Assembly (NCBI GenBank): GCA_916613615.1
Contig: OU744723.1
Span: forward strand, 29,402,296 to 29,466,295
Reading direction: 5' to 3'
Length of the DNA stretch: 64,000 bases
Source: Steromphala cineraria
Lineage: Eukaryota > Mollusca > Gastropoda > Trochida > Trochidae
Of this stretch, positions 22,511 to 35,380 are shown piece after piece. A program made the translations under genes and the position numbers. Every line of letters begins with the position of its first letter. Within the stretch, counting starts at the first letter, position 1. The notes under the pieces are model-generated. The model saw nothing but the letters and a program-made list of their open reading frames with translations, did no database searches and was not told the DNA's origin.

Positions 22511-25500
22511 GTTTGCAAGGTATGAAGTAGGTGCTTTCTTTTCATATTTGTTTGATTTAGGATAAATAAAAATCTTTGAAACATAGTGTATGCATAGCTT
22601 TGAAACTATTTTGAAAAAGCTATATCAGTTTAGATTTTTTCGGTGGCTTTATCATAGAGTACCATAAAAATTCATCTGTATTAACCAATCAACTAAATGT
22701 TAAACTCCATCTTTTTCTTATATCATCGTTATTCCATATAAAAAATGAAACTGCAACTTATCACAACCGTTTCTAAACTATCGACTTTCACTCGAACTTT
22801 CTAAAGCGACAAAGCTCCGTGTCCGTTGACAAAACTAAACTCTTTCCAAATTAAATTAAGGCAAGATACTTATTTTAATTTAGTAATGAAATAGCCGAGA
22901 TCGGAATGCGACTATTGTTGATAATTTTGCACATATATTTTTGATGTGATGCAATTTAATTTTGAGGGGAAATACGAAAATGCAAAAAAATATGACGAAT
23001 TAAAAATTTGAAGCGTCGGGGGTTCGCTTGCACCCGATCAGTTGCTTGCAAAAGTAGTACGGTATTTTGACGTCACTATCGTTGAAAAACCTGCTTTGTG
23101 TTACACAACACTGGTTGCACACCGCTTGTTTCAAATAACCAATATTATCTCATGAAGATATTCAGAACACGTATGTAATAAAGATACTTATTCATTCCCA
23201 AAATATTAAATTCGTTTTTATTAAGTAAGTTTTTAGCTCTGACATTTTGGAGCTGAGTGTACACATATTCTAAGTTACTTTAAGCCGTTAAATATTTTCC
23301 AAAAGACATTATTGTAATTTCATCTACAATCCGTACCCTTACACTAGATAAACGAACCCTTAAAATTTCGTCGCTACGGATCCAAGGGTTAAAAAAAGAT
23401 TGTCAACAAAATTGATGGGTCCGGGGCAAGACTGATAACCCACACATTTCTACTTTTTTTAAAATGTTAAATAGTCATTTTTGGGGTAGAAACATTCCAA
23501 AATTGTACCCCTACTGTTCTCCACTTTATGTGTTGAATGTAAATTGTCAATATCAATCTTTTTGGGTTGAGTTTGCAAGGTATGAAGTAGGTGCTTTCCT
23601 TCATATTTGTTTGATTTAGGATAAATAAAAATCTTTGAAACATAGTGTATGCATAGCTTTGAAACTATTTTGAAAAAGCTATATCAGTTTAGATTTTTTC
23701 GGTGGCTTTATCATAGAGTACCATAAAAATTCATCTGTATTAACCAATCAACTAAATGTTAAACTCCATCTTTTTCTTATATCATCGTTATTCCATATAA
23801 AAAATGAAACTGCAACTTATCACAACCGTTTCTAAACTATCGACTTTCACTCGAACTTTCTAAAGCGACAAAGCTCCGTGTCCGTTGACAAAACTAAACT
23901 CTTTCCAAATTAAATTAAGGCAAGATACTTATTTTAATTTAGTAATGAAATAGCCGAGATCGGAATGCGACTATTGTTGATAATTTTGCACATATATTTT
24001 TGATGTGATGCAATTTAATTTTGAGGGGAAATACGAAAATGCAAAAAAATATGACGAATTAAAAATTTGAAGCGCCGGGGGTTCGCTTGCACCCGATCAG
24101 CTGCTTGCAAAAGTAGTACGGTAATTTGACGTCATTATCGTTGAAAAACCTGCTTTGGTTACACAACACTGGTTGCACACCGTTTGTTTCAAATAACCAA
24201 TATTATCTCATGAAGATATTCAGAACACGTATGTAATAAAGATACTTATTCATTCCCAAAATATTAAATTCGTTTTTATTAAGTAAGTTTTTAGCTCTGA
24301 CATTTTGGAGCTGAGTGTACACATATTCTAAGTTACTTTAAGCCGTTAAATATTTTCCAAAAGACATTATTGTAATTTCATCTACAATCCGTACCCTTAC
24401 ACTAGATAAACGAACCCTTAAAATTTCGTCGCTACGGATCCAAGGGTTAAAAAAAGATTGTCAACAAAATTGATGGGTCCGGGGCAAGACTGATAACCCA
24501 CACATTTCTACTTTTTTTTAAATGTTAAATAGTCATTTTTGGGGTAGAAACATTCCAAAATTGTACCCCTACTGTTCTCCACTTTATGTGTTGAATGTAA
24601 ATTGTCAATATCAATCTTTTTGGGTTGAGTTTGCAAGGTATGAAGTAGGTGCTTTCCTTCATATTTGTTTGATTTAGGATAAATAAAAATCTTTGAAACA
24701 TAGTGTATGCATAGCTTTGAAACTATTTTGAAAAAGCTATATCAGTTTAGATTTTTTCGGTGGCTTTATCATAGAGTACCATAAAAATTCATCTGTATTA
24801 ACCAATCAACTAAATGTTAAACTCCATCTTTTTCTTATATCATCGTTATTCCATATAAAAAATGAAACTGCAACTTATCACAACCGTTTCTAAACTATCG
24901 ACTTTCACTCGAACTTTCTAAAGCGACAAAGCTCCGTGTCCGTTGACAAAACTAAACTCTTTCCAAATTAAATTAAGGCAAGATACTTATTTTAATTTAG
25001 TAATGAAATAGCCGAGATCGGAATGCGACTATTGTTGATAATTTTGCACATATATTTTTGATGTGATGCAATTTAATTTTGAGGGGAAATACGAAAATGC
25101 AAAAAAATATGACGAATTAAAAATTTGAAGCGCCCGGGGTTCGCTTGCACCCGATCAGCTGCTTGCAAAAGTAGTACGGTAATTTGACGTCATTATCGTT
25201 GAAAAACCTGCTTTGGTTACACAACACTGGTTGCACACCGTTTGTTTCAAATAACCAATATTATCTCATGAAGATATTCAGAACACGTATGTAATAAAGA
25301 TACTTATTCATTCCCAAAACATTAAATTCGTTTTTATTAAGTAAGTTTTTAGCTCTTACATTTTGGAGCTGAGTGTACACATATTCTAAGTTACTTTAAG
25401 CCGTTAAATATTTTCCAAAAGGCATTATTGTAATTTCATCTACAATCCGTACCCTTACACTAGATAAACGAACCCTTAAAATTTCGTCGCTACGGATCCA

Positions 25501-25883
25501 AGGGTTAAAAAAGATTGTCAACAAAATTGATGGGTCCGGGGCAAGACTGATAACCCACACATTTCTACTTTTTTTAAAATGTTAAATAGTCATTTTTGGG
25601 GTAGAAACATTCCAAAATTGTACCCCTACTGTTCTCCACTTTATGTGTTGAATGTAAATTGTCAATATCAAACTTTTTGGGTTGAGTTTGCAAGGTATGA
25701 AGTAGGTGCTTTCTTTTCTTATTTGTTTGATTTAGGATAAATAAAAATCTTTGAAACAAAGTGTATGCATAGCTTTGAAACTATTTTGAAAAAGCTATAT
25801 CAGTTTAGATTTTTTCGGTGACTTTATCATAGAGTACCATAAAAATTCATCTGTATTAACCAATCAACTAAATGTTAAACTCC
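21679..25883 (+). repeat. 1,059-bp tandem array, about four composite units
   Basis: Landmark AAAAATGAAACTGCAACTTA starts at 21681, 22741, 23800 and 24858, giving periods of 1060, 1059 and 1058. Each unit joins the right part of the 21113-22121 insertion, flank homologous to 19302-19610, further AT-rich sequence, and (in the first three) a 36-bp piece of LINE in inverted orientation. The 61-codon minus-strand frames at 22399 and 25574 are equivalent positions in two units and have no recognisable domain. The copies are nearly identical, so the amplification is recent or the array is being homogenised. Confidence 0.9.
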
Positions 25884-26833
25884 CTTCAGATATTCATTCC
25901 AAATCTAACCAATCGCTTTTGGAAAGATGTATTATCAGAATGGATAGCGATCCTACTAGCTGAAAAAAAGAAAATAGTGAAAAAAAAAGAAATACAATGT
26001 CAAGCTATATGGAATAACGATGATATAAGAAATAGATGGAGTTCCTTTCATGTATACTGAATGGTTAAGAAAAGGTGTTATTTTTGTGAATGACCTAGTA
26101 CTAACGTATGATGAATTTTCCGAATCATTCTCGATCAAAACAAACTTTTTAACATATCAATCCGAAAAAAGCGCAACTATGTCATGCGCTCGAACATTGA
26201 ATGGAAAACAATTCAAAATGAAAATACCGGATCCAATATATCCATATACTATTTCCAAAATTGAAAATATCATTGCAAGCAAAAATTTATACGCTACCCT
26301 CATGAATTAGAAATATGTTCACGTGCCAAGCTTTTCAAAATGGGAAAATGTCTTACAGTGTGATTTTGATGAAAATGATTGGAAAATTTTTAACATCATT
26401 GCAAATAAATGCTCTCAAAACATTGACTTAAAATGGTTGTAATACAGGATTATTCATAATATTCTTCCAACCAGATATCTTCTGTACAAAATTGGGTATG
26501 TATCTTCACCAACCAACCATCTTTAGGTTATAGACATAAAGACATAGAATCATGGCTGAATTCAGTCCAACTGAAACTAGAGTTCACAAACAAAATCATT
26601 ATTTTGGGATTGAAAAGGTTAAAAATAATAATCCTGTAAATTCAATCATTTTATTAGTCAAACAGTATATTTATAGATGCAGCATTAACAACTTTAGACC
26701 AAAAATAAAAATAGATCATTTAAAGGCACTGAACAAAGGTTTTTTAAATATTGGTCAACTTTACATTTGTTATTTGGAAAGAAAACCCAATCGTAAATTC
26801 ATCTTCATCATAATGCCAAATAATACACATTAA
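25872..26833 (+). pseudogene. 3' end of a dead LINE (non-LTR pol C-terminus)
   Basis: This plus-strand stretch encodes pieces of the region C-terminal to reverse transcriptase in non-LTR retrotransposons. They are spread over three frames: NRFWKDVLSEWIAILL and IWNNDDIRNRW (25872-26060); EWLRKGVIFVNDLV, LTYDEFSESFSIKTNFL and later WKIFNIIANK, LKWL, YRIIHNILPTRYLLYKIG (26050-about 26510); then LLVKQYIYRC (26552-26833). The blocks follow the order I know from LINE pols. Stops at 26308-26310 and 26440-26442 and frame changes near 26045 and 26530 disable it. The RT domain is absent, as expected for a 5'-truncated insertion. Clade not determined. Confidence 0.65.
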
Positions 26834-28199
26834 TCTGTAAATTATGCTGCTTACAGTCATTTTTGTATGAAAATATAACTAAACATGCCATTTACCTTTA
26901 AATCATTCGAGCTGACACTTGGATCACATAACTTAGACTAGTTGAGAGTAATTTTAAGACCTAAAAGCTTTTATAAATACCACTTCTGATACGGCCCCTG
27001 GTCTGCAATCGAAAAATTGTTCCGAAAGAAAGAGTGCTGTTTAAGTTTTGAATTTATTGACTGATAAACCAAAGATTTATTTTCGAAAAAAGTTTACATT
27101 CAGCTCAAGAGAAAAATATCCGCATTTTGCAATCAGCTGTTAAATACAAAAAGTTTCGAAAAGCATTCACGAAAATAACGCATTTCACAGTTTGAAACAT
27201 TGAGACGACCATATAGCCTATAAGGATTTCTGAAATCATCTAAAAAATTCAGTGCAACAATTTAGTCTGGGACAAAGACAAAATACTGTGTATCTACAAC
27301 ACAGCAGTCCCACAATAAATTCCTTTCATTACTGCATTAATAACATTTAACATATCATTTCAAAATTTCGATCACCTCTTTCTACAGAAACAAAAAAGAA
27401 GACTCAGTAAGCTATCAAACTTTTGAAACTCACTCCAATTCCATAGAATCCTACTTACTAAAAAAATCCAAACAGTAACCCAGCTTCAGTTTCCAAGCCA
27501 ATTTTACCACTAAGCCACGATTGATGTTTCTACAAGGAAGATTTCTAAAACCGTCAAGAAATCCATGAGATTCGAGAAACCGATAAACCGGCGAAGCCTA
27601 AACTGACAAGCACCAAAGAACCGACAAAGCGAAAAGATTCGCGAAAACAATAAAAACTAAGACACTTATCTTGGATCAGAAATTTGAAATTTAAGAAAGT
27701 TTGGAGAAATGCAATCAGAACAGGTCAAGACAGTGCTTATGCTTACGTCTTCAATGTCACAGGTCAAACTCAGGTTCAGCTACAATGTCACAGGTCAAAC
27801 TCATAACTTTACAAACAATTTTTGAATTGCGTCAAAGGCTATTTGTGAAAATCAGAATCACAAAATTATAATCTATTTGTCAATAAGTTTGAAAAAGATC
27901 TCATTTTCGTAATGAACCTGAGACTTGCTGCGCTCAGTCTTACACAAGTCGAATTCACTGCTGATCTTTATAGCAGTGGTTTTGTTCATTCTGGAGTACG
28001 TTAAACGGTGAAAAGTTGCGAGATGACAATTACGTGCACATTTCATTCAATAATTTTGCGTTTGTCGATCTTATATATATATATATCTTAAAAACATCTC
28101 TCAATGTGCCACACACCAATATAAACTTTATTGATCTTTTAAAACCTTTATGTAGATCTTTCTTTAAAAGTCACAAAATAAATAAATTTAAAAAATCCT
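26834..28199. other. AT-rich spacer before the satellite, no gene seen
   Basis: No supported coding frame; a 61-codon frame at 28016-28201 spans a TA microsatellite and is not convincing. A short direct repeat ATGTCACAGGTCAAACTCA occurs at about 27755 and 27786, hinting at AGGTCA-containing sequence before the array proper. Confidence 0.5.
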
Positions 28200-31100
28200 A
28201 AATTTAACGTTTCTAAAACTTTGGTGGTCACAAAAAAAAGTCCTAAAAATGTCCTTCCTTTTTGTCTAAAATCTCTAGACTTAACTAAAGTTTTTGAAAT
28301 AGGTCACAGGTTTAAGATCAAACGTCACAAATAGAAGTTCATTGAAATTGAAAATAGCTAAAAAAAACCTCCCTCTTGACTACGGTCCTTAACAACGAAC
28401 TCTTTTAACTTTGAGAATGTAAGGAAAACCTTTTTGAAATGGGTCATGGAAAATGGTTTGAATATCACATATTTCTAATGCCTACGATCTCTAAACGTTC
28501 CTAAACAAAAGACTTGACCTTAATTTTTTGTAATAAAAACCTTTTTGAAATGTACACAGGTCACAATTACAATTATTGAAATTGAAAGTAACTATCAAAA
28601 AAAATGTGCCTCCTTTTTGCCTACGATCTCTAGCTCTTTAACTAAAACAGACACTTTCTAGACCTTTCTGTGACCTCGAACTTAATGTAATAAAAACTTT
28701 ATGACTTCAAGAACACAGAAAAGTCATAAAAAAGTCTGTTTGGAACTTTCAGCGATCATAGGCAATTGAAATCATGTGGTATTTTTTAGTTTTTTCACTA
28801 TGATTTTGTAACCTTTGACCTTTGACATTGTAATGAAAACCTTTATAAAAGAGATCGAAGGCAAGAGGGAAGGAAATTTGTTGTTGTTTAGTTGTTTTCA
28901 ATGATTTCAACGACTTGTTTTGTGACATTTGACAATGTAATGAAGACCTTTTTGAAATGGGTCAAAGGTCAAAGGTCACAAAACAAGTCTTTAAAATCAT
29001 TGTAAATAGTCAAAAAGGAGGGAAATTTGTTGTTTTTAGCTATGATCTCCTTACGGGCCTAAAGAAGATTCTTTACGACCTTTCAGTGTCGAACTTGACA
29101 CTGTAATAATAAACCTTTTAGAAAAGGAGTCAAAGGTCAAAGGTCACAAAACAAGTCATTAAATAGCTAAAAAAAAAAACAAATTTCCCTCCTTTTTGAC
29201 TATGATCTCTTAACGGGCCTAAACAAGAATCTTTTATGACCTTTCTGTGACTTTGAACGTTGACATATTTATGAAAACTTATGAAAGGGGTCAAAGGTCA
29301 AAGGTCACAAAACAAGTCATTAAAATCATTGAAAATAGCTAAAAACAACAACAAATTTCCCTCCTTTTTGACTAGGATCTCTTAACGTTCCTAAACAGAC
29401 TCTTTTATGACCTTTCTGTGACCTTGAACTTTGACATTTTTATAAAAACTAATGAAAGGGGTCAAAGGTCAAAGGTCACAAAACAAGTCATTAAAATCAT
29501 TGAAAATAGTCAAAAAGGAGGGAAATTTGTTGTTTTTAGCTATGATCTCTTAACGGGCCTAAACAAGACTCTTTTATGACCTTTCTGTGACTTGAACTTT
29601 GACATTTTATGGAAACGTATGAAAGGGGTCAAAGGTCAAAGGTCACTAAACAAGTCTTTAAAATCATTGAAAATAGTCAAAAAGGAGGGAAATTTGTTGT
29701 TTTTAGCTATGATCTACTTACGGGCCTAAAGAAGACTCTTTTACGACCTTTCAGTGACCTTGAACTTTGACAATGTAATGAAAACCTTTTAGAAAGGGGT
29801 CAAAGGTCAAAGGTCACAAAACAAGTCTTTAAAATCATTGAAAATAGTCAAAAAGGAGGGAAATTTGTTGTTTTTAGCTATGATCTCCTTACGGGCCTAA
29901 AGAAGACTCTTTACGACCTTTCAGTGTCCTTGAACTTTGACACTGTAATGAAAACCTTTTAGAAAAGGGGTCAAAGGTCAAAGGTCACAAAACAAGTAAT
30001 TAAATAGCTAGAAAACCAACAAATTTCCCTCCTTTTTGACTATGATCTCTTAACGGGCCTAAACAAGAATCTTTTATGACCTTTCTGTGACCTTGAACTT
30101 TGACATTTTATGGAAACGTATGAAAGGGGTCAAAGGTCAAAGGTCACTAAACAAGTCTTTAAAATCATTGAAAATAGTCAAAAAGGAGGGAAATTTGTTG
30201 TTTTTAGCTATGATCTCCTTACGGGCCTAAAGAAGACTCTTTTACGACCTTTCAGTGACCTTGAACTTTGACAATGTAATGAAAACCTTTTAGAAAGGGG
30301 TCAAAGGTCAAAGGTCACAAAACAAGTCTTTAAAATCATTGAAAATAGTCAAAAAGGAGGGAAATTTGTTGTTTTTAGCTATGATCTCCTTACGGGCCTA
30401 AAGAAGTCTCTTTACGACCTTTCAGTGTCTTTGAACTTTGACAATGTAATGAAAACCTTTTAGAAAGGGGTCAAAGGTCAAAGGTCACAAAACAAGTCTT
30501 TAAAATCATTGAAAATAGTCAAAAAGGAGGGACATTTGTTGTTTTTAGCTATGATCTCCTTACGGGCCTAAAGAAGACTCTTTACGACCTTTCAGTGTCC
30601 TTGAACTTTGACACTGTAATGAAAACCTTTTAGAAAAGGGGTCAAAGGTCAAAGGTCACAAAACAAGTAATTAAATAGCTAGAAAACCAACAAATTTCCC
30701 TCCTTTTTGACTATGATCTCTTAACGGGCCTAAACAAGAATCTTTTATGACCTTTCTGTGACCTTGAACGTTGACATATTTATGAAAACTTATGAAAGGG
30801 GTCAAAGGTCAAAGGTCAAAGGTCACAAAACAAGTCATTAAATAGCTAAAAAACCAACAAATTTCCCTCCTTTTTGACTATGTTCTCTTAACGGGCCTAA
30901 ATAAGACTCTTTTATGACCTTTCTGTGACCTCTGACCTTTGACAATGTAATGAAGACCTTTTTGAAAGGGGTCAAAGGTCAGAGGTCATAAACAAGTCAT
31001 TAAAATCATTCAAAATAGCTAAAAACAACTAAAAAAAACACAAATTTCCCTCCCTCTTGCCTTCGGCCTTCGATCTCTTAACGTTCCTAAACAGACTCTT

Positions 31101-31768
31101 TTATGACCCTTCTGTGACCTTGAACGTTGACATTTTTATGGAAACGTATGAAAGGGGTCAAAGGTCAAAGGTCAAAGGTCACAAAACAAATCATTAAATA
31201 GCTAAAAAACCAACAAATTTCCCTCCTTTTTGACTATGATCTCTTAACGGGCCTAAATAAGACTCTTTTATGACCTTTCTGTGACCTCTGACCTTTGACA
31301 CCTTTCAAAAAGGTCTTCATTACATTGTCAAAGGTCAGAGGTCATAAACAAGTCATTAAAATCATTAAAAATAGCTAAAAACAACTAAAAAAACCACAAA
31401 TTTCCCTCCCTCTTGCCTTGGGCCTTCGATCACTTAACGTTCCTAAACAGACTCTTTTATGACCCTTCTGTGACCTTGAACGTTGACATATTTATGAAAA
31501 CTTATGAAAGGGGTCAAAGGTCAAAGGTCAAAGGTCACAAAACAAGTCATTAAATAGCTAAAAAACCAACAAATTTCCCTCCTTTTTGACTATGATCTCT
31601 TAACGGGCCTAAATAAGACTCTTTTTTGACCTTTCTGTGACCTCTGACCTTTGACAATGTAATGAAGACCTTTTTGAAAGGTGTCAAAGGTCAGAGGTCA
31701 TAAACAAGTCATTAAAATCATTTAAAATAGCTAAAAACAACTAAAAAAAACACAAATTTCCCTCCCTC
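28200..31768. repeat. Left, diverged edge of the satellite
   Basis: From about 28200 to 28900 the monomers are recognisable only by landmarks (GGTCACA, TGAAAATAGCTAAAA, CCTCCCTCTTGACTACG). Similarity rises to the array consensus by about 29100. Monomers here do not yet follow the 3,475-bp order. The segment contains a flipped loop at 31300-31326. Confidence 0.75.
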
Positions 31769-33865
31769 TTGCCTTGGGCCTTCGATCACTTAACGTTCCT
31801 AAACAGACTCTTTTATGACCCTTCTGTGACCTTGAACGTTGACATTTTTATGGAAACGTATGAAAGGGGTCAAAGGTCAAAGGTCACTAAACAAGTCTTT
31901 AAAATCATTGAAAATAGTCAAAAAGGAGGGAAGTTTGTTGTTTTTAGCTATGATCTCCTTACGGGCCTAAAGAAGACTCTTTTACGACCTTTCAGTGACC
32001 TTGAACTTTGACAATGTAATGAAAACCTTTTAGAAAAGGGGTCAAAGGTCAAAGGTCACAAAACAAGTCATTAAATAGCTAAAAAACCAACAAATTTCCC
32101 TCCTTTTTGACTATGATCTCTTAACGGGCCTAAACAAGACTCTTTTATGACCTTTCTGTGACCTTGAACTTTGACAATGTAATGAAGACCTTTTTGAAAG
32201 GGGTCAAAGGTCAAAGGTCACAAAACAAGTCGTTAAATAGCTAAAAAACAAACAAATTATTTTCAATGATTTTAATGACTTGTTTTGTGACCTTTGACCT
32301 TTGACATTTTTATGAAAACTTATGAAAGGGGTCAAAGGTCAAAGGTCACAAAACAAGTCATTAAAATCATTGAAAATAGTCAAAAAGGAGGGAAATTTGT
32401 TGTTTTTAGCTATGATCTCCTTACGGGCCTAAAGAAGTCTCTTTACGACCTTTCAGTGTCCTTGAACTTTGACACTGTAATGAAAACCTTTTAGAAAAGG
32501 GGTCAAAGGTCAAAGGTCATAAACAAGTCATTAAAATCATTCAAAATAGCTAAAAACAACTAAAAAAAACACAAATTTCCCTCCCTCTTGCCTTGGGCCT
32601 TCGATCACTTAACGTTCCTAAACAGACTCTTTTATGACCCTTCTGTGACCTTGAACGTTGACATTTTTATGGAAACGTATGAAAGGGGTCAAAGGTCAAA
32701 GGTCACAAAACAAATCATTAAATAGCTAAAAAAAACAACAAATTTCCCTCCTTTTTGACTATGATCTCTTAACGGGCCTAAACAAGACTCTTTTATGACC
32801 TTTCTGTGACCTTGAACTTTGACAATGTAATGAAGACCTTTTTGAAAGGGGTCAAAGGTCAAAGGTCACAAAACAAGTCATTAAAATCATTGAAAATAGC
32901 TAAAAACAACAACAAATTTCCCTCCTTTTTGACTAGGATCTCTTAACGTTCCTAAACAGACTCTTTTATGACCTTTCTGTGACCTTGAACTTTGACATTT
33001 TTATAAAAACTAATGAAAGGGGTCAAAGGTCAAAGGTCACTAAACAAGTCTTTAAAATCATTGAAAATAGTCAAAAAGGAGGGAAATTTGTTGTTTTAAG
33101 CTATGATCTCTTAACGGGCCTAAACAAGACTCTTTTATGACCTTTCTGTGACTTGAACTTTGACAATGTAATGAAGACCTTTTTTGAAAGGGGTCAAAGG
33201 TCAAAGGTCACAAAACAAGTCATTAAATAGCTAAAAAAACAACAAATTTCCCTCCTTTTTGACTATGATCTCTTAACGGGCCTAAATAAGACTCTTTTAT
33301 GACCTTTCTGTGACCTCTGACCTTTGACAATGTAATGAAGACCTTTTTGAAAGGGGTCAAAGGTCAGAGGTCATAAACAAGTCATTAAAATCATTCAAAA
33401 TAGCTAAAAACAACTAAAAAAAACACAAATTTCCCTCCCTCTTGCCTTCGGCCTTCGATCTCTTAACGTTCCTAAACACTCTTTAATGACCCTTCTGTGA
33501 CCTTGAACGTTGACATTTTTATGGAAACGTATGAAAGGGGTCAAAGGTCAAAGGTCACAAAACAAGTCTTTAAAATCATTGAAAATAGTCAAAAAGGAGG
33601 GAAATTTGTTGTTTTTAGCTATGATCTACTTACGGGCCTAAAGAAGACTCTTTTATGACCTTTCTGTGACCTCTGACCTTTGACAATGTAATGAAGACCT
33701 TTTTGAAACGTGTCAAAGGTCAGAGGTCATAAACAAGTCATTAAAATCATTCAAAATAACTAAAAACAACTAAAAAAAACACAAATTTCCCCCGTTCCTA
33801 AACACTCTTTTATGACCCTTCTGTGACCTTGAACGTTGACATTTTTATAAAAACTAATGAAAGGG

Positions 33866-35380
33866 GTCAAAGGTCAAAGGTCACAAAACAAGTCATTAAA
33901 ATCATTGAAAATAGTCAAAAAGGAGGGAAATTTGTTGTTTTTAGCTATGATCTCCTTACGGGCCTAAAGAACACTCTTTTACGACCTTTCAGTGACCTTG
34001 AACTTTGACAATGTAATGAAAACCTTTTTGAAAGGGGTCAAAGGTCAAAGGTCACAAAACAAGTCTTTAAAATCATTGAAAATAGTCAAAAAGGAGGGAC
34101 ATTTGTTGTTTTTAGCTATGATCTCCTTACGGGCCTAAAGAACACTCTTTTACGACCTTTCAGTGTCCTTGAACTTTGACACTGTAATGAAAACCTTTTA
34201 GAAAAGGGGTCAAAGGTCAAAGGTCACAAAACAAGTCATTAAATAGCTAGAAAACCAACAAATTTCCCTCCTTTTTGACTATGATCTCTTAACGGGCCTA
34301 AACAAGAATCTTTTATGACCTTTCTGTGACCTTGAACTTTGACAATGTAATGAAGACCTTTTTGAAAGGGGTCAAAGGTCAAAGGTCACAAAACAAGTCA
34401 TTAAAATCATTGAAAATAGTCAAAAAGGAGGGAAATTTGTTGTTTTTAGCTATGATCTCCTTACGGGCCTAAAGAACACTCTTTTACGACCTTTCAGTGA
34501 CCTTGAACTTTGACAATGTAATGAAAACCTTTTTGAAAGGGGTCAAAGGTCAAAGGTCACAAAACAAGTCATTAAAATCATTGAAAATAGTCAAAAAGGA
34601 GGGACATTTGTTGTTTTTAGCTATGATCTCCTTACGGGCCTAAAGAACACTCTTTTACGACCTTTCAGTGTCCTTGAACTTTGACACTGTAATGAAAACC
34701 TTTTAGAAAAGGGGTCAAAGGTCAAAGGTCACAAAACAAGTCATTAAATAGCTAGAAAACCAACAAATTTCCCTCCTTTTTGACTATGATCTCTTAACGG
34801 GCCTAAACAAGAATCTTTTATGACCTTTCTGTGACCTTGAACTTTGACAATGTAATGAAGACCTTTTTGAAAGGGGTCAAAGGTCAAAGGTCACAAAACA
34901 AGTCATTAAAATCATTGAAAATAGTCAAAAAGGAGGGAAATTTGTTGTTTTTAGCTATGATCTCCTTACGGGCCTAAAGAACACTCTTTTACGACCTTTC
35001 AGTGACCTTGAACTTTGACAATGTAATGAAAACCTTTTTGAAAGGGGTCAAAGGTCAAAGGTCACAAAACAAGTCTTTAAAATCATTGAAAATAGTCAAA
35101 AAGGAGGGACATTTGTTGTTTTTAGCTATGATCTCCTTACGGGCCTAAAGAACACTCTTTTACGACCTTTCAGTGTCCTTGAACTTTGACACTGTAATGA
35201 AAACCTTTTAGAAAAGGGGTCAAAGGTCAAAGGTCACAAAACAAGTCATTAAATAGCTAGAAAACCAACAAATTTCCCTCCTTTTTGACTATGATCTCTT
35301 AACGGGCCTAAACAAGAATCTTTTATGACCTTTCTGTGACCTTGAACTTTGACAATGTAATGAAGACCTTTTTGAAAGGG
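33866..35380. repeat. Triplicated 505-bp three-monomer block
   Basis: The same three-monomer block starts at 33866, 34371 and 34876, each 505 bases, and the following unit continues at 35381. Other higher-order units have this block once, so 1,010 extra bases fully account for the 4,484-bp length of the first unit. Confidence 0.85.

Noticed and set aside
21679..25883. 61-codon minus-strand frame recurring in tandem units (22399, 25574)
   Set aside because: Equivalent positions of a recent tandem repeat; no domain, and the middle units break it with small deletions.
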